Assembly (NCBI GenBank): GCA_001920415.1
Contig: MNJR01000136.1
Span: 1-40,424, forward strand
Length of the DNA stretch: 40,424 nt
DNA from: Acidobacteria bacterium 13_1_20CM_3_53_8
GTDB taxonomy: Bacteria; Acidobacteriota; Blastocatellia; Pyrinomonadales; Pyrinomonadaceae
Direction: 5' to 3'
In this document: one piece after another, positions 30,905 to 39,339 of the stretch
How positions within the stretch are numbered: the first letter of the stretch is position 1
Layout of the letters: the number at the start of each line of letters is the position of its first letter
Notes under the pieces: generated by a model
Told to the model about the DNA's origin: nothing
What the model saw: only the letters and a program-made list of their open reading frames with translations
Database searches by the model: none
Made by a program: the position numbers and the translations under genes

Positions 30905-33571
30905 TTGCTTACTCAAGTATTGCTGCTCCTCGTCATCACTTTATTCATGCTCGGTTTCGCCGCGCTCTCTAAAAAGAATCTGTTAACTCGCAGGCGCGCG
31001 AGTCTTGGCGCGCTCGCGCTTCTAGCTAGCATGGCGGTGACTACGCTATCGCCCGTCGCGCTTGCGCAGAATCGTCCCGTTCCGCCTGAAGCGCGCGGCG
31101 CAGGCCCATCGCGTCAGGCTGTTTCGCATGAGGCGGGCGGTGAAGCCAATCTGGTGTTGCCAGACCTTTCGCGCGTTAAATTTTTAGGTGTCAGCGGCCA
31201 CTCGCTTCTGCTTGTCGGTCTAATCTTCTGTGCGCTCGGTCTGGGCTTCGGCCTCATGATGTACATGAACTTGAAGAAGCTGCCCGTGCATCGCAGCATG
31301 CGAGAGATTTCGGAATTGATTTACGAGACGTGCAAGACCTACTTGATAACGCAGGGCAGATTCATTCTGATTCTCTGGGCATTCATAGCGGCAATCATAG
31401 TGCTCTACTTCGGCGTGCTCGCGCCCGTGCCCGGCAAACCGCTCGCAATCACGCTGCCCATCATCCTGCTCTTTAGTTTGATTGGAATAGGCGGAAGCTA
31501 CGGCGTCGCTTGGTTCGGCATACGTGTGAACACGTTCGCAAATTCACGCACGGCGTTCGCAAGTCTGGAAGGAAAGCCCTATCCGATTTATACAATCCCG
31601 ATTCGCGCGGGCATGAGCATAGGAATGCTGCTCATCTCCGTTGAGCTTCTAATCATGCTCTGCATCCTGCTCTTCATCCCCGGAGATTACGCTGGCCCGT
31701 GTTTCATAGGCTTCGCCATAGGCGAATCTCTGGGCGCGGCGGCGCTTCGTATTGCGGGCGGCATTTTCACGAAGATAGCTGACATAGGCTCAGACCTTAT
31801 GAAGATCGTCTTCAAGATTAAAGAGGACGACGCGCGCAACCCCGGAGTGATTGCAGACTGTACGGGCGATAACGCTGGCGATTCCGTTGGCCCATCGGCG
31901 GACGGGTTTGAAACTTACGGCGTGACTGGCGTTGCGCTCATCACCTTTATCTTGCTAGGCGTGCGCAATCCGACCGTGCAGGTTCAACTACTCGTCTGGA
32001 TTTTCGTCATGCGCATCATGATGATCGTGGCGAGCGCAGCTTCGTATTTCATCAATGAAGCTATAGCGAAATCGCGCTACGAAAAAGCTGACGTGATGAA
32101 TTTCGAGAAACCTCTAACGTCGCTTGTATGGATTACGTCGCTCATCTCTGTAGTGCTCACTTACGTTGTGTCGTACCTGATAATCCCTGACTTGAGCGGC
32201 GACACAACGCTCTGGTGGAAGCTCGCTACGATTATCTCGTGCGGCACGCTGGCGGGCGCGATTATTCCTGAATTAGTCAAAGTCTTTACTTCGACCGAAT
32301 CAGGTCATGTCAAAGAGGTCGTTATCTCTTCGCAAGAAGGCGGCCCGTCGCTCAACATACTTTCAGGCTTGGTCGCAGGAAACTTTTCGGGCTACTGGCT
32401 TGGCATAAGCATTGTCATACTAATGGGCATAGCTTTTGGCATCAGCCAGATCGGCGCGCCCGCAGCCCCCGGCCTACTAGACCAGAGCCTTGGCGCGTTG
32501 ATGGTCGCGCCCGCAGTCTTCTCGTTCGGCCTGGTAGCGTTCGGCTTCCTTGGCATGGGGCCTGTGACGATTGCCGTTGATTCCTACGGCCCCGTCACTG
32601 ACAACGCGCAATCCGTTTACGAGCTTTCATTAATCGAGCAGGTGCCGAACATCGAAGAGGAAGTGCAAAGAGAGTTTGGCAGGAAAGTGAACTTCGAACG
32701 CGCGAAACATCTTCTTGAAGAGAACGATGGAGCGGGCAACACTTTCAAGGCTACTGCGAAGCCTGTTCTAATCGGCACGGCTGTCGTTGGCGCTACGACC
32801 ATGATCTTCTCCATCATTATGGCGCTCACGCACGGCCTGACGGTGAACACGCAGAACCTGTCGCTGCTGCACGCGCCGTTCGTGCTCGGATTGATTACCG
32901 GCGGAGCGATTATCTACTGGTTCACAGGCGCTTCGATTCAGGCCGTGACCACAGGGGCTTACCGCGCGGTCGAGTTCATCAAGGCCAACATCAAGCTCGA
33001 AGGCGTAGAGAAGGCTTCGGTGACGGACAGCAAGAAGGTCGTGGAAATCTGCACGCAATACGCGCAGAAAGGTATGTTCAATATCTTCCTAACGGTCTTC
33101 TTCTCCGCTCTGGCTTTCGCCTTCATAGAGCCGTTTTTCTTCATAGGCTATCTAATCTCAATCGCAATCTTCGGACTCTATCAAGCCATCTTCATGGCGA
33201 ACGCTGGCGGCGCGTGGGACAACGCGAAGAAGATCGTCGAGGTGGAGTTGAAACAAAAAGGTTCGGCGCTGCATGACGCCACTGTCGTGGGCGACACCGT
33301 TGGCGACCCATACAAAGATACTTCGTCTGTGGCACTGAACCCCGTCATCAAGTTCACCACGCTATTCGGCCTTCTCGCAGTAGAGTTGGCCGAGAGTCTC
33401 AGGGCGAGTCGCAACGGTGACCCATCGCTCAACGAACTTCTGGCCGCAGCGTTCTTCATCGCTTCGCTCTTCTTCGTCTGGCGCTCTTTCTACGGTATGA
33501 GAATCGGCGCCGAGCGATTCAAGGCCATAGGCGAGATGGGCGCGGACAGAGAAGAGATTGCGGCAGACTAA
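30905..33571 (+). CDS. hppA: Membrane-bound ion-pumping pyrophosphatase
   Basis: The protein has 888 residues (usual length 660-770) and about 16 membrane segments. It hydrolyses pyrophosphate and pumps H+ (or Na+) across the membrane. The catalytic loops are present: GGIFTKIADIGSDLMK, DDARNPGVIADCTGDNAGDS, DNAQSVYELSLIEQV, NAGGAWDNAKKIVE and VVGDTVGDPYKDTSSVALNP. The classical DVGADLVGK is changed to DIGSDLMK. GNTFKAT (~612-618) puts Lys where K+-independent enzymes have it (aligned by eye). The extra N-terminus (~95 residues) has a leading helix, a second hydrophobic stretch ending SPVALAQN and a Pro/Ala-rich linker. The TTG 30905 start is tentative; ATG 30947 is an alternative. The stop is 2 nt before hairpin H16. 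Confidence 0.93.
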   Translation: MLTQVLLLLVITLFMLGFAALSKKNLLTRRRASLGALALLASMAVTTLSPVALAQNRPVPPEARGAGPSRQAVSHEAGGEANLVLPDLSRVKFLGVSGHSLLLVGLIFCALGLGFGLMMYMNLKKLPVHRSMREISELIYETCKTYLITQGRFILILWAFIAAIIVLYFGVLAPVPGKPLAITLPIILLFSLIGIGGSYGVAWFGIRVNTFANSRTAFASLEGKPYPIYTIPIRAGMSIGMLLISVELLIMLCILLFIPGDYAGPCFIGFAIGESLGAAALRIAGGIFTKIADIGSDLMKIVFKIKEDDARNPGVIADCTGDNAGDSVGPSADGFETYGVTGVALITFILLGVRNPTVQVQLLVWIFVMRIMMIVASAASYFINEAIAKSRYEKADVMNFEKPLTSLVWITSLISVVLTYVVSYLIIPDLSGDTTLWWKLATIISCGTLAGAIIPELVKVFTSTESGHVKEVVISSQEGGPSLNILSGLVAGNFSGYWLGISIVILMGIAFGISQIGAPAAPGLLDQSLGALMVAPAVFSFGLVAFGFLGMGPVTIAVDSYGPVTDNAQSVYELSLIEQVPNIEEEVQREFGRKVNFERAKHLLEENDGAGNTFKATAKPVLIGTAVVGATTMIFSIIMALTHGLTVNTQNLSLLHAPFVLGLITGGAIIYWFTGASIQAVTTGAYRAVEFIKANIKLEGVEKASVTDSKKVVEICTQYAQKGMFNIFLTVFFSALAFAFIEPFFFIGYLISIAIFGLYQAIFMANAGGAWDNAKKIVEVELKQKGSALHDATVVGDTVGDPYKDTSSVALNPVIKFTTLFGLLAVELAESLRASRNGDPSLNELLAAAFFIASLFFVWRSFYGMRIGAERFKAIGEMGADREEIAAD

Positions 33572-33572
33572 T

Positions 33573-33696
33573 AAAGTCAAAAGTAAAAAGGTAAAAGGCA
33601 AAAGTCAGGCGGAAACCGCTTTTTAAGTTTTAGAGAAGTAATAGCACTCTCTTCATCCTTCTTCACTTTTGCCTTTTTACTTTTACCTTTTGCCTT
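33573..33696. repeat. Inverted repeat with GTAAAAAGGTAAAA arms (H16)
   Basis: The left arm (33573-33605) starts AAAGTCAAAAGTAAAAAGG. The right arm (33665-33696) is its reverse complement with small changes. The loop is about 59 nt and contains AAACCGCTTTTTAAG. Same family as H3 at 6802-6920, 26.7 kb away. It starts 2 nt after the hppA stop, so it is a candidate transcript end. Confidence 0.9.
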
Positions 33697-33789
33697 GAAT
33701 GGTGACAGGTGGCGTGAAAAAGTTTATTCTGAGCTGGTCATCTGTCATTTTTCTATATCAACGCTTTTCCGGGGGGTGCTCGCAGTCTC

Positions 33790-34605
33790 ATGCAGGACAT
33801 CCGCTCAATACTATTCCCGACCGACTTTTCGGCGGTCGCCAATAGTGCGCTCCCCTTGGCCGCTACGCTCGCCGCGAAATTCGGCGCGACCATTCACGCC
33901 GTACACATAGCAAGCGGCGGCGACCCGCACGTAACTGAGACTACACGATACGAGTTTCCGAAACTCGGCTCGGATTGGCCCAACGTCACTATGAAAGTGG
34001 CTATAGTTCCGAGGCGCTCGGACGAAGACCCTGCCGAGGTCATCATGCGAGACGCAGATGAGCGCGCGTGCGATCTTATAGTGATGGCATCGCACGGTCG
34101 CTCGGACGTTGCTCAATTTTTTCTTGGGCGCAGCGTGGCCGAGCAGGTGGCGCGCGATTCAAGAATCCCTACGATCATAGCTCGGCTCTACGGCGCGCGG
34201 CGCACCACGCGCCCCATTGACAGGTTCGCGCGCATAATCTTCGCAACGGATTTGACTGAAGGCTCGCGCAACATTCTGGATGTTGCCGCCAGCATCGCGC
34301 GCAAAACCGGCGCGAGCCTCGAAGCAGTTTGCGTCTTCGCAGAGGGCGATGAGCAACCAGCCGATGGCGGGCGCAAGACGCTGGAAGAGTTCTTCGCAAA
34401 AGCAGGCGCTTCCGAATATTTCGGAGACTTCGAAACCTTGCGCGGCGGCGTGGCCGACGCATTAGTAGAGTACGCATCAGCGCGAGATGCAGACCTTATA
34501 GCAATCACGACCGCGCTTTGCTGCGGCGGCGACACGACGATGACGGACACGGCTGAGTACATCATACGCAACGCTCCGTGCCCTGTGTTGAGCATGAGAA
34601 CATGA
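33790..34605 (+). CDS. Universal stress protein, tandem UspA domains
   Basis: The protein has 271 residues. Domain 1: IRSILFPTDFSAVANSALPL with the ATP-loop HGRSDVAQFFLGRSVAEQVA. Domain 2: RIIFATDLTEGSRNILDVAA and a shortened end PCPVLSMRT. The second nucleotide loop is degenerate (ITTALCCGGDTTMTDTAEYI). ATG 33790 follows a G-run 13 nt upstream. It is a distinct paralogue of the gene at 20617, sharing the plan but not close sequence. It lies between hppA and bioY, separated from both by hairpins. Confidence 0.9.
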   Translation: MQDIRSILFPTDFSAVANSALPLAATLAAKFGATIHAVHIASGGDPHVTETTRYEFPKLGSDWPNVTMKVAIVPRRSDEDPAEVIMRDADERACDLIVMASHGRSDVAQFFLGRSVAEQVARDSRIPTIIARLYGARRTTRPIDRFARIIFATDLTEGSRNILDVAASIARKTGASLEAVCVFAEGDEQPADGGRKTLEEFFAKAGASEYFGDFETLRGGVADALVEYASARDADLIAITTALCCGGDTTMTDTAEYIIRNAPCPVLSMRT

Positions 34606-34610
34606 AAAGC

Positions 34611-34689
34611 GGTGATAAGTGATGAGTGATAAGTGATAAGAAAAAACTGGTTCTTATCTCATCACTCATCACTTATCACTCATCACTTA
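34611..34689. repeat. Inverted repeat with GTGATAA/GTGATGA arms (H17)
   Basis: The left arm (34611-34642) repeats GTGATAAGTGATGA. The right arm (34651-34689) is the reverse complement with one extra unit. The loop is short (AAAACTGG). It fills the gap between the Usp and bioY genes, and the bioY start codon follows 4 nt later, so the repeat replaces the usual ribosome site region. Confidence 0.93.
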
Positions 34690-34693
34690 TTTT

Positions 34694-35278
34694 ATGAACC
34701 AAAACGCTAAAGTTGAAACATTCGCGGGCGCTTTGCTAGCGCCGATGGATTGGGCGCGTGGGGTTGCGCTCGTGGTCGCTTTCAGTTTGTTGACGGCGCT
34801 CGCCGCACAGGTGGCCGTGCCGTTGCCGTTCACGCCCGTGCCCGTGACTATGCAAACGTTTGCGGTGTTGCTGACGGGCGCGCTGCTGGGTTCTAGGTTG
34901 GGCGCGCTCGCCATGTTGCTCTACTTGATTGAAGGCGCGAGCGGGTTGCCCTTCTTCGCTTCTGGGACGGGCGGCGTTCACTACTTGCTGTTCAGTCCAT
35001 CGTCTGGCTACCTGCTTTCGTTTCCGGCTGCTGCATTTCTAGTAGGCGCATTGGCCGAGCGCGGTTGGGACAGGCGATTTCTTACGGCTGCTGCCGCGAT
35101 GCTCATAGGCTCTATAATAATTCTGCTAGGCGGCTGGGCTTGGCTCTCGCGTTTCTTCGGTCTCGCGCAAGCTTTTATGCTCGGCGTTGCGCCTTTTCTC
35201 GTCGGCGACATCATCAAGATAGTGCTCGCCGCCGCCGTGCTTCCTTCGGGATGGGCTATCTTGCGTCGCAAAGGCTAG
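34694..35278 (+). CDS. bioY: Biotin transporter substrate-binding subunit BioY
   Basis: The protein has 194 residues and six hydrophobic segments. Typical BioY blocks are AAQVAVPLPFTPVPVTMQTF, LLTGALLGSRLGALAMLLYL, EGASGLPFFASGTGGVHYLL and PSSGYLLSFPAAAFLVGALAE, with FLVGDIIKIVLAA in the last helix. BioY takes up biotin alone or with an ECF ATPase and transmembrane subunit, neither of which is nearby. No BirA-type operator was recognised. A clear terminator follows at 35317. Confidence 0.95.
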   Translation: MNQNAKVETFAGALLAPMDWARGVALVVAFSLLTALAAQVAVPLPFTPVPVTMQTFAVLLTGALLGSRLGALAMLLYLIEGASGLPFFASGTGGVHYLLFSPSSGYLLSFPAAAFLVGALAERGWDRRFLTAAAAMLIGSIIILLGGWAWLSRFFGLAQAFMLGVAPFLVGDIIKIVLAAAVLPSGWAILRRKG

Positions 35279-35316
35279 CGCGTAAATTAGAGAAAGATTT
35301 TTTCGCTCATAGGAAG

Positions 35317-35346
35317 GCTTCTGATCTTTTGATCAGAGGCTTTTTC
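35317..35346 (+). terminator. Rho-independent terminator after bioY
   Basis: GCTTCTGATC (35317-35326), a TTTT loop and GATCAGAGGC (35331-35340, one G:U pair), then TTTTT. This is the best-formed simple terminator in the window, 38 nt after the bioY stop. Confidence 0.8.
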
Positions 35347-35409
35347 CGTTTCTATCTGAAAATGAAGATGAAATAATGTGCAAAGGCACGGACGGCTAAT
35401 ACTGAATAG

Positions 35410-35721
35410 ATGCCGACAAGTTCTAACATAAGAGAGATTCTGATTTGGGCAGCGATTATTATCGCCAGCCTCGTATGGCTTGCCTTCTATCTATTAATAA
35501 TTGATCGCTTGCTGCGACGTTTGGTCGGCGCTCTCTTTAACGTGCACATCGAGTGGAGAAGGTCTTCCGGTAACAGAGCCGAGTGGAGGGTGATTGAGGA
35601 AGAGCGGGAGGGTTGTCTGCTCAGCATGGTGGTCGGAATTCTCTGTTATGGTTCTATGCTGCTGTTTGTAGTTGCGCCTTGGATGTTCGGTGTCTGGCTG
35701 GGCTACCGGCTGACACATTGA
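35410..35721 (+). CDS. Small membrane protein, unknown function
   Basis: The protein has 103 residues. Two hydrophobic helices (LIWAAIIIASLVWLAFYLLI near the N-terminus and MVVGILCYGSMLLFVVAPWM near the C-terminus) flank a charged loop (RRSSGNRAEWRVIEEER). The ribosome site is weak. It is 37 nt before yjbQ and may be transcribed with it. No family recognised. Confidence 0.6.
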   Translation: MPTSSNIREILIWAAIIIASLVWLAFYLLIIDRLLRRLVGALFNVHIEWRRSSGNRAEWRVIEEEREGCLLSMVVGILCYGSMLLFVVAPWMFGVWLGYRLTH

Positions 35722-35758
35722 GCGAAAGCTTCGCTGCTTTAGTTAATCCGTAGAGAGT

Positions 35759-36166
35759 ATGTACATAATCAAAGTGCGCTCGCGCGAGCGCGAAGAGATG
35801 GTGGAGTTCACGGACGAAGTGCGCCGCAGACTTAAAGAGTCGGGCGCGCGCAATGGATTGTGCGTCCTGTATGTGCGGCATACGACCGCAGGGCTGACTG
35901 TGAACGAGAACGCAGACCCGGATGTTCAGCGCGACATGTTGCTGGCCTTGAGAAAACTTGTGCCGCAGCATGGAATGGGTTTTCGTCACGGCGAGGAGAA
36001 CTCTGACGCTCACATCAAGGCGAGTCTGTTAGGCTCAAGCGTCACAGTGCCTTTTCAGAATGGAGAACTACTTTTGGGGCGCTGGCAGGGAATCTTTCTT
36101 TGCGAGTTCGATGGTGGGCGCGAACGCGAGGTAGTGATGATGCTGCAAGAAAGTTCGATGAAGTGA
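35759..36166 (+). CDS. yjbQ: YjbQ family (UPF0047) protein
   Basis: The protein has 135 residues. Family blocks are VLYVRHTTAGLTVNENADPD, RHGEENSDAHIKASLLGSSV, LLLGRWQGIFLCEFDGGRER. Some members show thiamin-phosphate synthase activity as a side reaction, and the true role is uncertain. The conserved His and Glu residues suggest metal or phosphate binding. ATG 35759 has AGAGAG just upstream. It is convergent with the VWA gene, with a 17-nt gap. Confidence 0.92.
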   Translation: MYIIKVRSREREEMVEFTDEVRRRLKESGARNGLCVLYVRHTTAGLTVNENADPDVQRDMLLALRKLVPQHGMGFRHGEENSDAHIKASLLGSSVTVPFQNGELLLGRWQGIFLCEFDGGREREVVMMLQESSMK

Positions 36167-36183
36167 AAGCTGTTTGAAACCCG

Positions 36184-37299
36184 TCAGCTTCGCGCCTGCG
36201 TTCTGGCGTAATAACCCTGACGATATAGAAGCTTCAGCTTCTGCTTCTTCAGCGTGGGGTTGATAATCTCAATGCTAATCTTACGAAACGAGCCGTCGCG
36301 CGCCTTGTTCTTTGGCGAGTAGGCTATGAGGTATTGCGAACGAAGTTCCTGTTGAATCTGTGCGAAGGCCGCCAGCAGCGCAGCCCTGTCTGGAATATCT
36401 CTGTCGGGGAGAAAGGCGCGACCGCCCGTGCCGTCCGAGACTTTGCGTAGCGCACCCTCGTTGTAAGGATAGTTTGCGCGATCCTCTACAGCGATTGAGT
36501 AGATCGCCACGTTGAATTTATTTGCTAGATCAACGGCCTCCTGCTTCTTCGTAGTGCTGCTGGTATCATCGCCGTCCGTGAGCAGTATAATAGCGCGGCG
36601 CGTGCGCTCAGGCGTTTGCGAAAGAAGGTCTGTGATCGTGGCAGAGATGGCGTCCCAGATTCCCGTATGACATTTTAGATCATCACCCATCGCAGGCTCT
36701 TCACAGTTGCCCGGCGGCAACTCAATCTTCACGCGATCAATAGCCTTCTTCAAAACCGCCATGTTGTTCGTCAACTCCTGCACGACTTCCGCTTCGCCCG
36801 TGAATTTGATGATGGCCGCCCTGTCTCTGTCCGGGCGTATGACGGATTCTACGAAAGCTGTGGCCGCAGACTTCTCGTCCGGTAAAGAAACTTCCTGCGA
36901 CTTGCTAGTGTCAATCAAGATTGCCAGAGAGAGAGGCAGGTCTGTCTCTCGCTCGAAGATAGAGATATTTTGGGGAACTCCGTCCTCAAGAATTTGCAAG
37001 TCTTCCTGGCGTAAGCTGGTGACGAAACGATGCTCTCTATCGAGAGCCGTCATCAACACGTTCGTCAGATTAGTATCAACGCGCACCACATCCGTATCAT
37101 CTTGCGCGCCCGTTTGATTGACGTTTGGCGAAGGCTGCGTTGCAGGGGTTTGAGTGGTTGGAGTTTGTGAAGCGCGGCGCTGACGTGTCGCATCCGGTTG
37201 CGTCGGCTGCTGCTGCGCGCGCGCAATAGGCAGCAAGCCTGTCATGAGAAGAAGCGATAGGAATAGATTCGTGAGCCGTCGCGTTGAAGTGACGAACAT
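36184..37299 (-). CDS. Secreted protein with VWFA-related Acidobacterial domain
   Basis: The protein has 371 residues with a signal peptide (LTNLFLSLLLMTGLLPIARA), then a Gln/Thr/Pro-rich linker. The domain opens with VVRVDTNLTNVLMTALDRE and LQILEDGVPQNISIFERET. The MIDAS motif DTSKS (LAILIDTSKSQEVSLPD) and AIILLTDGDDTSSTTKKQEA follow. The end, LRSQYLIAYSPKNKARDGSF, is typical of TIGR03436, a family largely restricted to Acidobacteria. It probably binds protein partners on the cell surface through a divalent metal. It is the last gene of a three-gene minus-strand operon, 23 nt after the protease gene. Confidence 0.93.
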   Translation of the reverse strand: MFVTSTRRLTNLFLSLLLMTGLLPIARAQQQPTQPDATRQRRASQTPTTQTPATQPSPNVNQTGAQDDTDVVRVDTNLTNVLMTALDREHRFVTSLRQEDLQILEDGVPQNISIFERETDLPLSLAILIDTSKSQEVSLPDEKSAATAFVESVIRPDRDRAAIIKFTGEAEVVQELTNNMAVLKKAIDRVKIELPPGNCEEPAMGDDLKCHTGIWDAISATITDLLSQTPERTRRAIILLTDGDDTSSTTKKQEAVDLANKFNVAIYSIAVEDRANYPYNEGALRKVSDGTGGRAFLPDRDIPDRAALLAAFAQIQQELRSQYLIAYSPKNKARDGSFRKISIEIINPTLKKQKLKLLYRQGYYARTQARS

Positions 37300-37322
37300 C
37301 TTGGTAGCGCCCCCTTGTTCCT

Positions 37323-38348
37323 TTAATCTCCTGCACGCTCGTCCGGCGCGAATTCGATTAACCGGCTAACGGGGTCGAAAGTCAAGCGGAACGGGCGCAG
37401 CGCTTCTCGCCCTAAAATAATCGGCGCGCTCGTATCAACGCCAGAGAGAAGGTCCGTAGGAATGCGGCGCAATTCCAGCGAGCCTATGCGAACGGTGACG
37501 GGCGCGATTCGGCGCGAAGCTATCTGCCCACCTGCAAGGTCGCTAGCGCTCTGCCCGCTTCTTCCTCGCGGCGAAATGACGCCCAACGCTCGCGCCGCGC
37601 TCACGCTCAAACCCAGTCCGAAGCCAGAGCCTGTATCTAGAAGAGCGCGTCTTCCGTTATCAAGCAGAACGAACGGGCGCGGTCGCGCTGAATCAAATAG
37701 CCAAGGGACGATTGCGCCGCCGCGCGGAGTTTGCGCTGCATTCAACGGTTGAGTTTGCGGATCGAAAGCGCTTATCTCGCCGCGCGGCATGTCTACTACA
37801 TAGCCAAGCGGCCAGAAGGCAGAAGTCGGATCAAGCACACCATCTACATCCATAGGCAGGTGGCTGGTAACTAGAACTGCGCCGCCCGATGGCAACAGGT
37901 TGTTCTCATCGCCTATAGCAAGGCTTCTAATCTGTCCTTCTTGCGTTGCGACGGGCGCAGCGCCGCTCAGCCCGCCCAGTGTGCCCCCGCGCCCGACATG
38001 TATCTGAACGCGCGCGGCCTTCGCAACTCTCTCGGAAAGAATCGTAGAGCCTGCGCCCGTATCAATGGCGAAATCAAATGGGCCAACGTTGTTCACCCAT
38101 GCTTTGACTATCAGCCCTCTACCGCTCGCGTAGCGGAAACGAGCCGGTGTAGGCAGTCTGCGAAAAGATGAAGAGCGCCGCCCTGCGGAGCCGTTGCCGA
38201 ATATGCGTGTTACGTCTGCGGGGTTTTGAGTTTCGCGGGCATGCAGATGGGCAGCCACCTTTGAAGAGACTGCCCATGCGGTTATTGTAAGAACTATCAA
38301 AAAAGCAGAGACTGAGCGCCGCGCCAATTTTTTAAGCTTGTCGCACAC
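37323..38348 (-). CDS. Exported aspartyl protease-like protein with two DTG motifs
   Basis: The protein has 341 residues from GTG 38348, preceded by AGGAGG 8 nt upstream. An N-terminal hydrophobic stretch (SAFLIVLTITAWAVSSKVAA) serves as signal or anchor. Two retropepsin-like catalytic motifs are present: FDFAIDTGAGSTILSERVAK and ALLDTGSGFGLGLSVSAARA, each followed by a Gly-rich flap. Having two motifs in one chain lets it act as a monomer, like pepsins but with a retroviral-type fold. It probably works in the periplasm. Substrate unknown. It lies between the glycine-zipper and VWA genes in one operon. Confidence 0.88.
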   Translation of the reverse strand: MCDKLKKLARRSVSAFLIVLTITAWAVSSKVAAHLHARETQNPADVTRIFGNGSAGRRSSSFRRLPTPARFRYASGRGLIVKAWVNNVGPFDFAIDTGAGSTILSERVAKAARVQIHVGRGGTLGGLSGAAPVATQEGQIRSLAIGDENNLLPSGGAVLVTSHLPMDVDGVLDPTSAFWPLGYVVDMPRGEISAFDPQTQPLNAAQTPRGGAIVPWLFDSARPRPFVLLDNGRRALLDTGSGFGLGLSVSAARALGVISPRGRSGQSASDLAGGQIASRRIAPVTVRIGSLELRRIPTDLLSGVDTSAPIILGREALRPFRLTFDPVSRLIEFAPDERAGD

Positions 38349-38370
38349 GCTCGAAGCCTCCTGCTCATCT

Positions 38371-38967
38371 TTAGTAGCGACGGCTGCGATGGCGCAGCTT
38401 GTAGGTGTAGAGCGCAGAGCCGCCCGCGCCAGCGAGCGCGCCTATTGCAGCGCCACGCCTGCCGCCTATGAGTCCGCCAAGGATCGCGCCACCGCCCGTA
38501 CCCATAGCGACCGTCAGCTTATTGCGATGCTTCTGCCAGAAGGTACGCCCGCGCGGCTGGCTGTAATCATAGTAAGCGCGGTTTGATGCCACACCGCGAG
38601 AGCGAGCGTAGCGTGTGCGTGTAACGACACGCGTCGGCGCAACTGTTCGCTCGACAACTGTGCGGCCTGTTGCAGTACCAGTCTGACCTATGGCTGAATT
38701 GAAACCGTCGTTAAAGCCATCGCGATAAGCCAACTGCTCATCCGGCGTCATGTTCGCTAGCGTTGACTGATCCGTGCTATTCGCGGGAGTCGCAGCCAGG
38801 TTGTTGGCCGGAGCCGTCGTAGTGGGCTGCGTTGTAGTAGCAGCCTGCGTGGTCGCCGCAGTGTTAGCAGGCTCCGTGTTGCTCCTGTGCATGACCAGAG
38901 CGCCTACGGAACCGCCTAAGAGCGCGGCCACTAAAGCAATCGGTAAAATTTTGTTCGTGGCAATCAT
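38371..38967 (-). CDS. Glycine-zipper exported protein, unknown function
   Basis: The protein has 198 residues. The N-terminal anchor is ILPIALVAALLGGSVGALVM. A Thr/Ala/Gln-rich low-complexity linker follows, then MTPDEQLAYRDGFNDGFNSA and an Arg/Tyr-rich segment. A C-terminal glycine zipper (GGGAILGGLIGGRRGAAIGA, LAGAGGSALYTYK) resembles the YMGG/Rick-17kDa antigen family and should insert in or span a membrane. GGAGAAG precedes ATG 38967. It is the first gene of the operon leading to the protease and VWA protein. Confidence 0.75.
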   Translation of the reverse strand: MIATNKILPIALVAALLGGSVGALVMHRSNTEPANTAATTQAATTTQPTTTAPANNLAATPANSTDQSTLANMTPDEQLAYRDGFNDGFNSAIGQTGTATGRTVVERTVAPTRVVTRTRYARSRGVASNRAYYDYSQPRGRTFWQKHRNKLTVAMGTGGGAILGGLIGGRRGAAIGALAGAGGSALYTYKLRHRSRRY

Positions 38968-39225
38968 TTTCTTGGGCTTCTCCTTCGTTAGCAGATTCCT
39001 GCCAGAATTATGGCATTAAGTTTCATGGCAATCTTTGTACCAGATTTAGCGCTGATACGAAAGAGCAAATAAGGATAGCGCAATGCTCCTGTTTTTGATG
39101 AAATTTCTGCGCGAACTCGCGCCTCGCAATAAAATTATAATCGCGCGGCAACAATTCGATTCGCGCCGCCGAACTGTTTCGATACCCTATATGGGATTAA
39201 CTATGACACCATATCATCAACGAAT

Positions 39226-39318
39226 GATTTTGGATTTTAGATTTGCGATTTTCGATTGAAGGCAAGAATATTCTAACAGCATGCCTCTCATTATCAATTG
39301 AATCGAAAATCCAAAATC
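39226..39318. repeat. Inverted repeat with GATTTTG/GATTTTC arms, unequal (H18)
   Basis: The left arm (39226-39257) carries four to five GATTTTx heptamers. The right arm (39301-39318) keeps the last ones only (AATCGAAAATCCAAAATC). It is in the family of H2, H6 and H7. It lies in the 372-nt divergent gap (38968-39339) upstream of the DUF72 gene; no promoter in that gap could be supported. Confidence 0.85.
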
Positions 39319-39339
39319 GTCTGCGAAGTTTGAGGAGAG

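Noticed and set aside
34611-35278. BirA operator or biotin riboswitch before bioY
   Set aside because: The leader is made of the GTGATAA hairpin, and no BirA palindrome or known biotin element was recognised.
237-39318. CRISPR arrays, because of many short repeats
   Set aside because: The repeats are contiguous heptamers in inverted arms, without uniform spacers or cas genes.
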